Assembly: GCA_023259675.1 (NCBI GenBank) | Contig: JALRGT010000005.1 | Location: forward strand, 94,363 to 144,372 | Source of the DNA: Flavobacterium sp. | GTDB taxonomy: Bacteria > Bacteroidota > Bacteroidia > Flavobacteriales > Flavobacteriaceae | Length of the DNA: 50,010 nucleotides | Direction of reading: 5' to 3' | Shown: one piece after another, positions 33,603-44,486 of the stretch | Layout of the letters: each line of letters begins with the position of its first letter | Position numbering within the stretch: position 1 is the stretch's first letter | Notes under the pieces: generated by a model | Database searches by the model: none | The model's input: the letters and a program-made list of their open reading frames with translations, nothing else | Told to the model about the DNA's origin: nothing | Position numbers and translations under genes: made by a program

Positions 33603-34025
33603 TACCTACAGAAATCATCAAAAACAATAATTATTTAATTATTTGCAGTACAGACTTGCAGGTAATTTGCTTTTACTGAAGGGAAAATTGTGACGACGCA
33701 AAATTCTGTATGTATTCTGTTAAAGAAGAAGATACTCATGAAGATTACAATGAATATGATAAATAAGGGTGCCGAAAATGGTCTAGAAACTATAAATTAA
33801 AATTTATATTATGAGAAAATTTAAAAAATTAGGAGTTAATTTTATTAATAAATTTTGGATGTTAATTATTCGATAATAATTGAAAAATAATGTTTTAATA
33901 ATTAGAAAAAGATACTGACAATTTTTTTTTACGTTTAGAACTATAATTGAAACAGAAAGAATCTTTGATTACTCACAAAACTTCAACAGAAATGTTGGAG
34001 TTTTTTTAGTATAGTTTTTGGAAAA
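33603..34025. other. AT-rich intergenic region
   Basis: These 423 bases hold no convincing gene. Frames of 18 to 36 codons occur around 33690-33800 but lack support. ATAAATT-AA-AATTTAT near 33793-33808 is a small AT dyad. A terminator-like hairpin closes the region at 33979-34007. Confidence 0.5.
33979..34007. terminator. Terminator hairpin between convergent genes
   Basis: AACTTCAAC (33979-33987) pairs with GTTGGAGTT (33994-34002, one T-G pair) around AGAAAT, followed by a T run to 34007. It suits plus-strand transcripts best and precedes the end of the minus-strand transglutaminase-like gene. Confidence 0.7.
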
Positions 34026-34958
34026 CTAATTCAATGTCAGAGCTCCTAGAATTTCCTCTGACATAAATGGCCCTCCCGGATATTTAGCGGTGTAATCCAA
34101 ATTCAACCAGACTTGATTTCGTTCATCAATGTGATAATGAAGTTGTTTTCGGTAACTTTCTTTCTCAAACAATACATTTTTGATTAAATAGTTTACTGTT
34201 TCAAGATCATGAAGTGAACCGATTAATATTTCGGGGTAGATATGTCCTTTAGTATGTATCAATCTTGGAGTTCCACCAATAGCACGAATACAGGCAGCCA
34301 TTAAAATAGAATGATCGTCACAATCACCGGAAAAATAACTTAGTGATTCGCTTGCTGTCGCAATGTAATCTCCGTTTTTAGGATCGCTTACATAATTCCA
34401 ACGATGATTAATTTCTTTAAAAACAGCAAAACATTGAATTATAGTTCTGTATTCCGAATAACCGCGAATAGTTTTGTGATTTTTTGAAATGGCCATAATA
34501 GCAAAATTTCGAACTTTTGGATTTTCATACTCAATTGCCGAAATAATTTTAGACTTATTAGGAAAAGGAAGCAGTTTTGCTATGATAATATCCTGTGGAT
34601 TCGGATTGTCGGACATGGTGTAAATCATGGAATTGTAGTCCTCATAAACGCTATTGAATCCATAATGTCCTGAGACAGTACCGTAGGTAAGTGCTAATAA
34701 ATATAAAATAACACAAGCTATGATTATCGTTCGTAATAACCTGAATATTAATTGTATGGATATGATTATCAAAAGAAATAATAGAATTCTATCCAGATTG
34801 AATGTCCAATCAAATTCAATCAAATTTTGATGGGCAATAATAAAAATAGGAATTGCAATTAAAATATTAAAAACAAATATAATAACATCATCCCAAGGTT
34901 TTTTGACCTGTAGTTTTTGTTTTATATTTTGTAAAGAAATATTTTTAATGTTCATCAT
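34026..34958 (-). CDS. Membrane-anchored transglutaminase-like protein
   Basis: The 310-residue protein has three hydrophobic helices in its first 95 residues (IIFVFNILIAIPIFIIA, ILLFLLIIISIQLIFRLL, IIIACVILYLLALTYG). The rest is a soluble domain with a transglutaminase-like core: SYFSGDCDDHSILMAACIRAIGGTPRLI, in which the Cys of GDCDDH is the expected nucleophile. A His (TKGHIYPEILIG) and an Asp (WLNLDYT) complete a Cys-His-Asp triad. Members act as cysteine proteases or crosslinking enzymes; the substrate is not known. It starts 21 nt after the substrate-binding-protein gene, so the two are co-transcribed. Confidence 0.8.
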   Translation of the reverse strand: MMNIKNISLQNIKQKLQVKKPWDDVIIFVFNILIAIPIFIIAHQNLIEFDWTFNLDRILLFLLIIISIQLIFRLLRTIIIACVILYLLALTYGTVSGHYGFNSVYEDYNSMIYTMSDNPNPQDIIIAKLLPFPNKSKIISAIEYENPKVRNFAIMAISKNHKTIRGYSEYRTIIQCFAVFKEINHRWNYVSDPKNGDYIATASESLSYFSGDCDDHSILMAACIRAIGGTPRLIHTKGHIYPEILIGSLHDLETVNYLIKNVLFEKESYRKQLHYHIDERNQVWLNLDYTAKYPGGPFMSEEILGALTLN

Positions 34959-34979
34959 AGTAACCCAAAAATGTAAAAA

Positions 34980-35831
34980 CTATATTGTATTTACAATTTC
35001 ATCAAAAGTACCTATTTTATCAATGATTTTCAGTTCAAATAATTGATTTTGAACATTGTTTAACATTTCTTTTGTTAGTTGCTTATCAGACCAATGTGTT
35101 AAAGATAGCCATTTCTGTATATCCTCTAATTTTTGATGGTATTTGTTTGCCAAAAGGGTTTCAATATTTGGAATTGTTTTGAATTCCTTCGTTTTAGAAT
35201 TGATAATGTTTAAAATAGCATGAATCGCTTCAGGTTGATTTTTTAAAATTTCTTCTCTGACGGCAATCACAAAACATGGCCATGGAGTGGGGCAATCTGC
35301 TACTCTTCTAAAAATTCCTTTATCAACCAATGGCTTGGTCATAAAATGTTCCCACATAAAATAATCTGCCGTTCCATTGGTTAAAGCTTCCACAGCTCCA
35401 TCAATGGTATTCACAATTTCAAACTGCAATTGGTCTGTTTCCCACCCTTGATTATTGGCATTGACATACGCCATTAATTGAGAACCTGAACCCAAACGGG
35501 AAATAGCTGCTTTGGTATTTTCTAAATCAGATAAAGAATGATATTTAGAATTCGCTCCAACATGAATGCCCCATATTAATGGAGATTCTACATAAATCTG
35601 AACGATTTTAGATTTATTTCCGGCAACAATATCTTTTACGATTCCTTCGGTCAAAATTACAGCGATATCTGTTGTTCCTTCCCGAAGCATTTGACACATT
35701 TTTCCCGTTCCTTCTGGAACATCGGTCCATTGTAGATCAACATTTTCTTTTTCAAAATCACCATTGGTAATAGCCAAATGCCAGGGTAGGTTGAAATGTT
35801 CTGGTACTCCTGCAATTTTTATCTGTTTCAT
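34980..35831 (-). CDS. Cytosolic substrate-binding-protein-like (NMT1/SsuA fold) protein
   Basis: The 283-residue protein matches the periplasmic binding fold used by ABC importers for nitrate, sulfonate or thiamine precursors: KIAGVPEHFNLPWHLAITNGDFEKENVDLQW at the N terminus, LREGTTDIAVILTEGIVKDI, ISRLGSGSQLMAYV, and DGAVEALTNGTADYFMWEHF. It has no signal peptide or lipobox and no permease or ATPase next to it. It is probably a cytosolic enzyme or sensor that uses the fold, as MqnA-type and THI5-type proteins do. It lies 30 nt after the uridine phosphorylase gene and 21 nt before the transglutaminase-like gene. Its substrate is unknown. Confidence 0.75.
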   Translation of the reverse strand: MKQIKIAGVPEHFNLPWHLAITNGDFEKENVDLQWTDVPEGTGKMCQMLREGTTDIAVILTEGIVKDIVAGNKSKIVQIYVESPLIWGIHVGANSKYHSLSDLENTKAAISRLGSGSQLMAYVNANNQGWETDQLQFEIVNTIDGAVEALTNGTADYFMWEHFMTKPLVDKGIFRRVADCPTPWPCFVIAVREEILKNQPEAIHAILNIINSKTKEFKTIPNIETLLANKYHQKLEDIQKWLSLTHWSDKQLTKEMLNNVQNQLFELKIIDKIGTFDEIVNTI

Positions 35832-35861
35832 AGTTTATTTAAGACTCGTGAATTTAATTTA

Positions 35862-36728
35862 TTATTCAATGAATTTTTTTAAAGTATAATGAATCAATTC
35901 ATTGATTACTTTTTCTGGATTCTCACTAAAAGTCCCCGAAGCACGATTGGCTATAATGGCATTCAAAGACAGGCATTCATGCCCCAACAGTTTACCTAAG
36001 CCATAAATAGCAGCAGTTTCCATTTCGAGGTTGGTAATTCGATTTCCTCCAAAATTAAAAGCATCCATTTTAGCATTCAGATTTTCATCTTGAATATTCA
36101 ACCGCAATATGCGTCCCTGAGGACCATAAAAACCTCCTGCTGTAGCTGTAATTCCTTTATGAATATCTTTTGAATCGAATTTTTGTTCTAATTTTTCGGA
36201 ACATTGCGTAACATAAGGTTTTCCTTTATTTAAATCCCAACCGGTATGTTTTATAAAATGATCTGTAATTTCTGTATTGGAAATGTCTTCAATCAAGTAG
36301 GAGCGTAGCATATTATCCAGTCCTAAACCCCATTTTGAAAGCACAAAACTATCCACAGGAATATCCGCCTGTATCGATCCCGAAGTTCCAATTCGGACAA
36401 TATTCAAAGAGGTCAAATTGTTTTTAGGAAGACGATTTTCTAAATCTATATTCACCAATACATCCAATTCATTCAAAACGATATCAATATTGTCCGGACC
36501 GATTCCCGTTGAAATTACGGTAATTCGTTTTCCTTTATAGTTTCCGGTTTGGGTTTTGAATTCTCTTTTTTGTGTCGAAAACTCAATCGAATCAAAGAAT
36601 CGGGTTATTTTTTCAACACGGTCAGGATCACCTACGAAGATAATGTCTGATGCAATATGCTCGGGTTTTAAATTCAAATGATAAACACTTCCGTCTGGAT
36701 TAAGAATTAATTCTGATGATGCTATCAT
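35862..36728 (-). CDS. Nucleoside phosphorylase (uridine phosphorylase-like)
   Basis: The 288-residue protein belongs to the PNP/UDP family that splits nucleosides with phosphate. Motifs are DIIFVGDPDRVEKIT (phosphate-binding GDPxR), ISTGIGPDNIDIVLNEL, NIVRIGTSGSIQADIPV and the base/ribose site TNLEMETAAIYGLGKLLGHECLSLNAI. The NLEMET segment with its Glu-Met-Glu is the typical substrate loop. The specificity is probably uridine but purine activity cannot be excluded. It may be the first gene of a unit with the binding-protein-like and transglutaminase-like genes. Confidence 0.88.
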   Translation of the reverse strand: MIASSELILNPDGSVYHLNLKPEHIASDIIFVGDPDRVEKITRFFDSIEFSTQKREFKTQTGNYKGKRITVISTGIGPDNIDIVLNELDVLVNIDLENRLPKNNLTSLNIVRIGTSGSIQADIPVDSFVLSKWGLGLDNMLRSYLIEDISNTEITDHFIKHTGWDLNKGKPYVTQCSEKLEQKFDSKDIHKGITATAGGFYGPQGRILRLNIQDENLNAKMDAFNFGGNRITNLEMETAAIYGLGKLLGHECLSLNAIIANRASGTFSENPEKVINELIHYTLKKFIE

Positions 36729-36773
36729 TAATTATTTGTTTAAAGTTTAAGATTTAAAGTTATGTAGTTGTTT

Positions 36774-37106
36774 TTATCCTCCAACACGTTTCACTTTAAA
36801 TCCTTTTTCTTTGAGTAAGTTCATGATTTTATCGCGATAATCACCTTGAATGATTAAAGTGCCGTCTTTAAAACTTCCACCAACACTCAATTTGGTTTTC
36901 AATTCTTTGGCTAAAATTTTAAAATCTTCATCTTCACCTTCATAACCTTCAATTATTGTTGTTGGTTTGCCTTTTCGTTTTTCGAATTTGCAAATCATAG
37001 GTTCTTTTTGAACGTATAGTTCATGTACTGTTTCCTCTATATTTTCCGGTTCATTGGATGGAATATGTTCTGGGAATAAATTTTTAAGTTGGTCTTGTAA
37101 GTCCAT
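36774..37106 (-). CDS. SUI1/YciH-family translation factor
   Basis: The 110-residue protein has the SUI1 (eIF1-like) core: KFEKRKGKPTTIIEGYEG, ILAKELKTKLSVGGSFKDGTLIIQGDYRDKIMNLLKEKGFKVKRVGG. The VGGS...D..I.IQGD motif is diagnostic. Bacterial members bind the ribosome and may check start codon choice. No other translation genes are close. It lies 45 nt upstream of the nucleoside phosphorylase gene and about 105 nt downstream of the oxygenase gene, with an inverted repeat in that gap. Confidence 0.92.
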   Translation of the reverse strand: MDLQDQLKNLFPEHIPSNEPENIEETVHELYVQKEPMICKFEKRKGKPTTIIEGYEGEDEDFKILAKELKTKLSVGGSFKDGTLIIQGDYRDKIMNLLKEKGFKVKRVGG

Positions 37107-37126
37107 TTTTTATTATTATTTTTTGC

Positions 37127-37178
37127 AACACAGATTTTAAAAATCTATAAAATTTTTCGAATTTCTTAAATCTGTGTT
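37127..37178. repeat. Inverted repeat between oxygenase and SUI1 genes
   Basis: AACACAGATTT (37127-37137) is exactly complementary to AAATCTGTGTT (37168-37178), with 30 nt between. A similar AATCTGTGT phrase appears around 5898 in the other repeat-bearing intergenic region, which suggests a dispersed repeat family. Confidence 0.55.
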
Positions 37179-37211
37179 CAATGATTCAGCAGGTCAATTT
37201 AAAATATTATT

Positions 37212-38162
37212 TTATTTTTTTATCAATCCCAAATCGACCAATCGCTCGTATAAAAAGTCACCTGCCGTGATGTCTTCGAATTTTTTTGGATTCTCAGCAT
37301 CAATACAATTTTCTAGGCAATCCAGTTTCATATCGCTTACCGGATGCATGAAAAACGGAATTGAATAGCGGGAAGTTCCCCAAAGTTCTCTTGGAGGATT
37401 GACTACTTGATGAATTGTTGATTTTAATTTATTATTGGTATGACGTGACAACATATCTCCAACGTTGATAACCAATTCATCGGGTTGGGCAATAGCATCA
37501 ATCCATTCACCATTATGATTTTGAACTTGTAAACCTTTGCCTTGAGCTCCCATCAGTAAGGTTATCAAATTGATATCTCCATGAGCAGCCGCACGTATCG
37601 CATTTTCAGGTTCAGTGGTAATAGGTGGATAATGAATAGGTCTTAAGATGGAGTTTCCTTCATGAGCATATTCGTCAAAATAAAACTCATCAAGTCCCAA
37701 ATGTAAAGCCAAAGCCCTTAAAACATAAACTCCGGTTTTCTCTAACATTTGATACGCTTCTTTTCCCACTTGATTGAATCGAGGTAATTCAGTTACTTCA
37801 ATATTTTTAGGATATTCTGAAGCATATATTGAATCATCGTTTACGTATTGTCCAAAATGCCAAAATTCTTTTAAATCACCTTCTTTTCTGCCTTTGGCAT
37901 GCTCTTTTCCAAAAGAAACATAACCTCTTTGTCCGCCGATTTCAGGGATTTCATAACTGCGTTTGGTTTCTGTTGGCAAAGCAAAAAACTGTCTGATTTC
38001 AGAATATAAATCCTCAACCAACTGATTGTTTAAAAAATGACCTTTTAATGCCACAAAACCTATTTCTTCAAAAGCATTTCCAATTTCATTTACAAATTTT
38101 TGTTTTTGCATCGGGTCGTCCGACAGGAAATCACATAAGTCTACACTGGGAATATTATGCAT
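37212..38162 (-). CDS. 2-oxoglutarate/Fe(II)-dependent dioxygenase (isopenicillin N synthase-like)
   Basis: The 316-residue protein has the N-terminal DIOX_N region (IPSVDLCDFLSDD...GNAFEEIGFVALKGH) and the C-terminal Fe(II)/2OG domain. The metal triad is in AAHGDINLITLL (H and D) and STIHQVVNPP (distal H), and the 2OG-binding Arg-x-Ser in TSRYSIPFFMHP. Members hydroxylate or cyclise many small molecules, so the substrate is unknown. Homologues are common single genes in Flavobacteriia. It is divergent from the E1 gene across a gap of about 120 nt before the E1 promoter. Confidence 0.88.
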   Translation of the reverse strand: MHNIPSVDLCDFLSDDPMQKQKFVNEIGNAFEEIGFVALKGHFLNNQLVEDLYSEIRQFFALPTETKRSYEIPEIGGQRGYVSFGKEHAKGRKEGDLKEFWHFGQYVNDDSIYASEYPKNIEVTELPRFNQVGKEAYQMLEKTGVYVLRALALHLGLDEFYFDEYAHEGNSILRPIHYPPITTEPENAIRAAAHGDINLITLLMGAQGKGLQVQNHNGEWIDAIAQPDELVINVGDMLSRHTNNKLKSTIHQVVNPPRELWGTSRYSIPFFMHPVSDMKLDCLENCIDAENPKKFEDITAGDFLYERLVDLGLIKK

Positions 38163-38283
38163 ATTTAGGGGTGTTTTTTTTATAAGTTGGAAGATTTAAT
38201 ACCATACAGTTACAAATGTATTGAATAATTTTATTTTATAATTTTAAAAAGTTTAAACAAACGAAATATAATTTAAATCTAAT

Positions 38284-38310
38284 TTGAACTCCACTATTTT
38301 CATATCTTTA
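38284..38310 (+). promoter_or_regulatory. Probable promoter of the fused E1 gene
   Basis: TTG (38284-38286), 16 nt, TATCTTTA (38303-38310) is a fair match to the flavobacterial promoter, 24 nt before the ATG at 38335. This makes the longer TTG start at 38284 unlikely. Confidence 0.45.
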
Positions 38311-38334
38311 ATACAAAAATACAAAGCAAATAAA

Positions 38335-40311
38335 ATGAAATTTGACAGAAAAAATATTTCTGATGTGCAATTATTAGAATTATATAATAAGATGCTTAAA
38401 CCCAGATTGATTGAAGAAAAAATGCTAGTACTAATCCGTCAGGGAAAAGTAACCAAATGGTTTTCGGGTATTGGTCAGGAAGCCATATCGGTTGGGGTAA
38501 CGGCAGTTTTAGGAACTGATGAATACATTTTACCTATGCATAGAAATTTAGGGGTGTTTACAGGGAGAAATATACCTCTGTATCGCTTATTTTCGCAATG
38601 GCAGGGCAAAGCGAACGGATTTACGAAAGGTCGGGACAGGAGTTTTCATTTCGGAACCCAACAATACAAAATTATAGGAATGATTTCCCATCTAGGCCCT
38701 CAATTGGGAATTGCTGACGGAATTGCATTGGCCAATAAATTAAAAAACAACGGAAAAGTTACCGCAGTATTTACCGGTGAAGGAGCCACTTCGGAAGGTG
38801 ATTTTCATGAAGCGCTTAATATTGCATCGGTTTGGGAATTGCCCGTTTTGTTTATCATTGAAAATAACGGTTATGGGCTTTCAACTCCTACCAACGAACA
38901 ATATCATTGTGAGAATCTCGCCGATAAAGGAGTGGGGTATGGAATGGAAAGCCATATTGTGAACGGGAATAATATTCTGGAAGTTTTTAATGTGCTGACC
39001 GAATTACGAGAGTCGATAATTAAAAATCCTCGACCTGTTTTATTGGAATTTAAAACGTTTCGTATGCGGGGTCATGAAGAAGCCAGTGGCAACAAATATG
39101 TCCCAAAAGAATTACTGGACGCATGGTCTTTAAAAGATCCAGTAGATAATTATAAAAAATTCTTAGTCGAAAATGGAATACTCTCTGATGAAATTGATTT
39201 GCTTTTAAAAGGCAAAATCCAAAAAGAAATTGAGGAAAGTTTAACTTTGGTCAATGCTGAACCTGAAATAGTAGCTTCTTACGAGGAAGAATTAAATGAT
39301 GTCTACAAACCTTTTGACTATAAAGAAGTTAGTGCTTCAGAAAAAACAGAAAACATTCGTTTTATTGATGCTATTTCCGATGGTTTGAGACAATCATTGG
39401 AGCGTCATGAAAATGCTGTCATTCTGGGGCAAGACATTGCAGAATATGGTGGCGCTTTCAAAGTTACTGATGGTTTTGTGGAACAGTTTGGAAAAGAACG
39501 GATAATTAATACTCCGATTTGTGAAAGTGCCGTTGTTTCTGTTGGTATGGGATTGTCAATTAATGGTTTTAAGGCAATCATCGAAATGCAGTTTGCCGAT
39601 TTTGTTTCAACCGGATTTAATCCAATTGTGAATTTATTGGCTAAATCACATTATCGCTGGTCGGAAAAAGCCGATGTGGTTATTCGGATGCCTTGTGGGG
39701 CTGGCACCCAGGCTGGACCGTTTCATTCTCAAACCAATGAGGCATGGTTTACTAAAACACCCGGTTTAAAGGTCGTTTATCCCGCATTTCCATATGATGC
39801 CAAAGGATTATTGAACACATCTATCAATGATCCTAATCCCGTTTTATACTTCGAGCATAAACAATTGTACCGAAGTATTTCGCAAGAAGTGCCGTCAGAT
39901 TATTATACGCTCCCTTTTGGGAAAGCCAGTTTGTTAAAGGAAGGGAATAGTGTTTCTATCATAACTTTTGGCGCTGCGGTTCATTGGTCGTTGGAAACGT
40001 TAGAAAACAATCCTGATATTTCGGCAGATTTACTGGATTTAAGGACATTGCAACCATTGGATACAGCAGCGATTTACCACTCGGTCAAGAAAACGGGGAA
40101 AGCAATTATTTTCCAGGAAGATAGTTTATTTGGTGGGCTGTCAAGTGATATTTCGGCGTTAATAATGGAAAATTGTTTTGAATTTCTGGATGCTCCCGTA
40201 AAAAGAGTAACCAGTTTAGATACTCCAATTCCGTTTGCCAAATCCCTCGAAGATCAGTATCTACCAAAAGCAAGATTTGAAATAGAACTCAGAAAACTTT
40301 TATTGTACTAA
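38335..40311 (+). CDS. Fused E1 alpha/beta 2-oxoacid dehydrogenase (branched-chain or pyruvate type)
   Basis: I choose ATG 38335 ([13 protein letters not shown], 658 residues); a TTG-started frame from 38284 would run through the promoter. Residues about 1-330 are the alpha subunit with the ThDP site [38 protein letters not shown]. Residues about 335-658 are the beta subunit ([63 protein letters not shown]; the C-terminal transketolase-like domain with [11 protein letters not shown]). The fused form is common in Bacteroidota and is usually annotated as 2-oxoisovalerate dehydrogenase; with the Ile/Leu/Val genes nearby that is the likelier substrate. Lpd (8330) would be E3. No E2 is close. Confidence 0.9.
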   Translation: MKFDRKNISDVQLLELYNKMLKPRLIEEKMLVLIRQGKVTKWFSGIGQEAISVGVTAVLGTDEYILPMHRNLGVFTGRNIPLYRLFSQWQGKANGFTKGRDRSFHFGTQQYKIIGMISHLGPQLGIADGIALANKLKNNGKVTAVFTGEGATSEGDFHEALNIASVWELPVLFIIENNGYGLSTPTNEQYHCENLADKGVGYGMESHIVNGNNILEVFNVLTELRESIIKNPRPVLLEFKTFRMRGHEEASGNKYVPKELLDAWSLKDPVDNYKKFLVENGILSDEIDLLLKGKIQKEIEESLTLVNAEPEIVASYEEELNDVYKPFDYKEVSASEKTENIRFIDAISDGLRQSLERHENAVILGQDIAEYGGAFKVTDGFVEQFGKERIINTPICESAVVSVGMGLSINGFKAIIEMQFADFVSTGFNPIVNLLAKSHYRWSEKADVVIRMPCGAGTQAGPFHSQTNEAWFTKTPGLKVVYPAFPYDAKGLLNTSINDPNPVLYFEHKQLYRSISQEVPSDYYTLPFGKASLLKEGNSVSIITFGAAVHWSLETLENNPDISADLLDLRTLQPLDTAAIYHSVKKTGKAIIFQEDSLFGGLSSDISALIMENCFEFLDAPVKRVTSLDTPIPFAKSLEDQYLPKARFEIELRKLLLY

Positions 40312-40357
40312 AAAAGGATAAAAACGTTACTAAAAAGTAAAAGTCTCTATCCTTTTT
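40311..40357. terminator. Bidirectional terminator between E1 and the helical protein gene
   Basis: AAAAAGGATA (40311-40320) and TATCCTTTTT (40348-40357) are perfect 10-bp arms around a 27-nt loop between two convergent genes, overlapping the last base of the E1 stop codon. Confidence 0.65.
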
Positions 40358-40361
40358 AAAA

Positions 40362-41906
40362 CTATCGATTACTCAATTTTGCTTTTTCTTTGATGATGTC
40401 GCTGATTTTTCGATTTTCAATTTTACTTTCTAACCATGAAATAATATCCAAATAAAGAAAGGCTCTTTTTTCGTAAGTGTTCTTTTCCAACTCGATAAAT
40501 CGCTCGCGCATTTTTATAAATTCTTTTTTAATGTCACTCGGATAAAGCGAATTCAAATTCCTTAAAAAACGAATAATCTCTTTTTGAACTTCATTCAAAT
40601 CGTTCATTTTAATTAGAAATTTATAAGTACTTTTTAATTGGGCTTCGAGATTAAAATCTTTCCCCATTTCGTAATGAACAATCAAATAGAGTAGCCTTGA
40701 AAAGCACATTAAATCTTCCCTCATGGTAAGATTTTTGTTGTTGATGATTTTTTCCAAATAATAAATGGACTCAACATATTTTTCAGTTCCAAAGTAAATA
40801 CAGGCAATTTTATAGTAAAAAACCATCTCATGATGTTCATCAAGATGTTCGCTGTGTAATTTTAATTTTTCCAATACTTCGGGAATTAAATATTCCGCTT
40901 CCGAAAAAGTTCCTTCCAGAATATGATAATTTAATTTGTTGTTGTACAAATATAAAAATGCCAAAGACGCAATATTATCGTTTACCGGAAATTTATCATC
41001 GTTAATAGTCTCTTCCAATAAAGCCAAGTATTTTTTAAATTTTGTAACGTATTTAAGCATATACAATGACTCCAAAAAATAATGATTTCCTTTTAGAAAA
41101 AAAACAGGATTTAGTGCTATCATATTCGGATTATCATAAAAAAGTGTCACCCATTTGTAAGCATATTTATAACTCGCCAAAAAATCCTGAACCAAAAAAC
41201 TACGCCATAAATTGGCATTGTAAAACCAATATTTTTCTCGAAATCCAAATTTGTTTTCGTCTAATTTTTGAGTGTGTTTTTTAAAATAGTCATCAATATA
41301 TCGGTATTCCTCATCACTTTTTACATATCCCGTTTTAAGCATGATTCCATAAAGCTGTAAGGATAAATTGGATAATTTACTGGAAATGGTATTTTGATAG
41401 TTTAATTCTTTTGCCTGAATAACCAATTCATCAGCTCTACCTTGAATACTTCGGGTAATGTATTGTGATTCAATTAATTTTTCGAATTCAACAATTTCAA
41501 AAGCCATGTATTTTTCATCGTTTTCAATGGCTAATTGTTTGGTCTTGTCCAATATTTTTAAACTCTGTTTGTACAACCCTTTGTTGTATAAAATAGTGGC
41601 GAAATCAATTTGTTCCCGTAATTGATATCGGATGTTTTGACTTGGAATATTCAATCGAATACTCACTAATATTTGTTTGTATAAATAGGATTTTAGGTTT
41701 GATAATTGCACTTTTTTGATGATGCCACTTTTCAAAATAATCTTCTCATCATAGACTTCCGATTTGTCTAAAATGTTGAATAATTCGATGAATTTTGTAT
41801 TTGAACTTGTCTCGAGTCGACTTGCGAAAATCTTAAATTGTCTTTTTTCAGACTTGGAAAGGGATTTTATCAGTACAAATAAGAAATCTTTTTGATGGTT
41901 AGCCAT
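40362..41906 (-). CDS. Conserved helical (TPR-like) protein, 514 aa
   Basis: The protein has no signal peptide and no membrane helix, so it is cytosolic. It is almost all alpha-helical, with a distinct N-terminal segment (FLFVLIKSLSKSEKRQFKIFASRL, KFIELFNILDKSEVYDEKIIL) and repeated helix pairs further on (GLYKQSLKILDKTKQLAIENDEKYMAFEIVEFEKL; YFGTEKYVESIYYLEKII). This is the pattern of an alpha-solenoid such as TPR. Similar proteins are found widely in Flavobacteriia and, to my knowledge, have no assigned function. It is divergent from leuA, with an ACTGTTT/AAACAGT inverted repeat in the shared 148-nt gap. Confidence 0.65.
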   Translation of the reverse strand: MANHQKDFLFVLIKSLSKSEKRQFKIFASRLETSSNTKFIELFNILDKSEVYDEKIILKSGIIKKVQLSNLKSYLYKQILVSIRLNIPSQNIRYQLREQIDFATILYNKGLYKQSLKILDKTKQLAIENDEKYMAFEIVEFEKLIESQYITRSIQGRADELVIQAKELNYQNTISSKLSNLSLQLYGIMLKTGYVKSDEEYRYIDDYFKKHTQKLDENKFGFREKYWFYNANLWRSFLVQDFLASYKYAYKWVTLFYDNPNMIALNPVFFLKGNHYFLESLYMLKYVTKFKKYLALLEETINDDKFPVNDNIASLAFLYLYNNKLNYHILEGTFSEAEYLIPEVLEKLKLHSEHLDEHHEMVFYYKIACIYFGTEKYVESIYYLEKIINNKNLTMREDLMCFSRLLYLIVHYEMGKDFNLEAQLKSTYKFLIKMNDLNEVQKEIIRFLRNLNSLYPSDIKKEFIKMRERFIELEKNTYEKRAFLYLDIISWLESKIENRKISDIIKEKAKLSNR

Positions 41907-41951
41907 TGTAAAATAAAGTATTATATGTTATTGATAATCAATTAATTAAAC

Positions 41952-41976
41952 ACTGTTTGGTGCCTTTATAAACAGT
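41952..41976. repeat. Inverted repeat in the leuA upstream region
   Basis: ACTGTTT (41952-41958) and AAACAGT (41970-41976) with an 11-nt spacer lie between the divergent helical protein gene and leuA, about 42 nt before the leuA -7 element. It is a possible operator. Confidence 0.4.
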
Positions 41977-42017
41977 ATATTTTATCAATAGTGAATTTTA
42001 ATTTAAAGATAAGTATA

Positions 42018-42025
42018 TAATTTTG
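42018..42025 (+). promoter_or_regulatory. -7 promoter element of leuA
   Basis: TAATTTTG matches TAnnTTTG, 29 nt before the ATG. A clear -33 TTG is missing; TTT stands there. Confidence 0.5.
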
Positions 42026-42054
42026 TTATCAAGATGTGAAATTACATTAAATAA

Positions 42055-43224
<1,170 letters not shown>

Positions 43225-43254
43225 TTAATAGCGTAGTTTACACCAAAAATAATC

Positions 43255-44373
43255 ATGAATTTAAAAATTGCTGTATTATCGGGAGACGGAATAGGTCCTG
43301 AAGTAATTTTACAGGCTAAAAAGGCATTATATGCCATAAGTACTGTTTTTGAACATGAATTTGTTTTTGAAGATGCTTTAATTGGCGCACTTGCTATTGA
43401 AAAATCGGGTAAATCATTACCTGATCAAACATTAAATTTATGTTTGAATACTGATGCCGTTTTGTTTGGAGCTATTGGTGACCCTAAATATGATAATGAT
43501 CCAGAAGCTAGGGTTCGTCCAGAACAAGGGCTATTACAATTAAGAAAAGAATTAGGTCTTTATGTTAATATTAGACCTATAAAACCATATACAGAATTAT
43601 TAAAGGCATCTCCATTAAAACAAGAAATTCTTGAAGGAACTGATTTAGTTTTTTATAGAGAACTAAACAGCGGAATTTACTTTGGAGATAAATACCTGAA
43701 TAAAGAAGGAAATCTAGCAACAGATTTGTGTACGTATTCAGAAGAAGAAATTATAAGAGTTTCTAGGTTAGCTTTTGCTGCAGCACAAAAAAGAGGAAAA
43801 AAAGTATCGTTAGTGGATAAGGCTAATGTTCTTGAAACTTCTAGGTTGTGGAGAAAAGTAGTAAAGGACATAAGTTCTGATTATCCTGATGTAGAATTAG
43901 AATTCCTATTAGTTGATCATGCTGCTAGAAAATTAGTTGAACATCCGAAAAAATTTGATGTTATTTTGACTGAAAATTTATTTGGTGATATTTTATCCGA
44001 AGAGGCAAGTGTTTTAACCGGGTCAATAGGTGTGTTAGCATCCGCCTCGATAGGGGATAAGCATGCGCTTTTTGAACCAATTCATGGAACATACTCTAAA
44101 GTTAAAGGACTAAATATTGCCAATCCGTTTGGTTCTATTTTATCTGCAGCCATGATGTTAGACCATTTTGGTTTAACTAAAGAAGCAAAAAAGATTTATG
44201 ACGGTATAGAAAAAGCAGTACAACTGAAAGTCGTAACTCGAGATTTAAATCCGGATTCAAAGTTTGGAACTCATGAAGTAGGGGAGTTTATTTCTAACTT
44301 CATCTTAGATAAGGAAGATTTGTTATATTTTAATAATGATAATGTTAATTTAGGACAATCAACGATTCTTTAA
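43255..44373 (+). CDS. leuB: 3-isopropylmalate dehydrogenase
   Basis: The 372-residue enzyme oxidises and decarboxylates 3-isopropylmalate with NAD+ in leucine synthesis. Motifs are IAVLSGDGIGPEVILQA at the N terminus, AIGDPKYDNDPEARVRPEQGLLQLRKELGLYVNIRP (substrate Arg residues), VDKANVLETSRLWRK, the metal-site Asp residues in VELEFLLVDHAARKL-like and ENLFGDILSEEASVLTGSIG, and the NAD region FEPIHGTYSKVKGLNIANPFGSILSAAMML. Length is standard. It is in one unit with leuA. The isomerase genes leuC and leuD are not between or beside them in this window. Confidence 0.95.
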   Translation: MNLKIAVLSGDGIGPEVILQAKKALYAISTVFEHEFVFEDALIGALAIEKSGKSLPDQTLNLCLNTDAVLFGAIGDPKYDNDPEARVRPEQGLLQLRKELGLYVNIRPIKPYTELLKASPLKQEILEGTDLVFYRELNSGIYFGDKYLNKEGNLATDLCTYSEEEIIRVSRLAFAAAQKRGKKVSLVDKANVLETSRLWRKVVKDISSDYPDVELEFLLVDHAARKLVEHPKKFDVILTENLFGDILSEEASVLTGSIGVLASASIGDKHALFEPIHGTYSKVKGLNIANPFGSILSAAMMLDHFGLTKEAKKIYDGIEKAVQLKVVTRDLNPDSKFGTHEVGEFISNFILDKEDLLYFNNDNVNLGQSTIL

Positions 44374-44460
44374 TAAAGAATAATAATGATTGTAATGTAA
44401 TAATTGAGGATTTAACAATAAATAATTAGATATATTTTTTTTTAGTTTCAATTGTTTTTA

Positions 44461-44468
44461 TACTTTTG
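44461..44468 (+). promoter_or_regulatory. -7 promoter element of the ilv leader transcript
   Basis: TACTTTTG matches TAnnTTTG and lies 18 nt before the leader peptide ATG, so the leader ORF begins about a dozen nt into the transcript. No good -33 TTG is seen at the usual distance. Confidence 0.55.
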
Positions 44469-44486
44469 TACCCAATTAAGAAAAAA

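Noticed and set aside
33690..33800. Short frames of 18 to 36 codons in the gap after the 76-residue protein
   Set aside because: No promoter, no usual start for the longer one, and no recognisable peptide.
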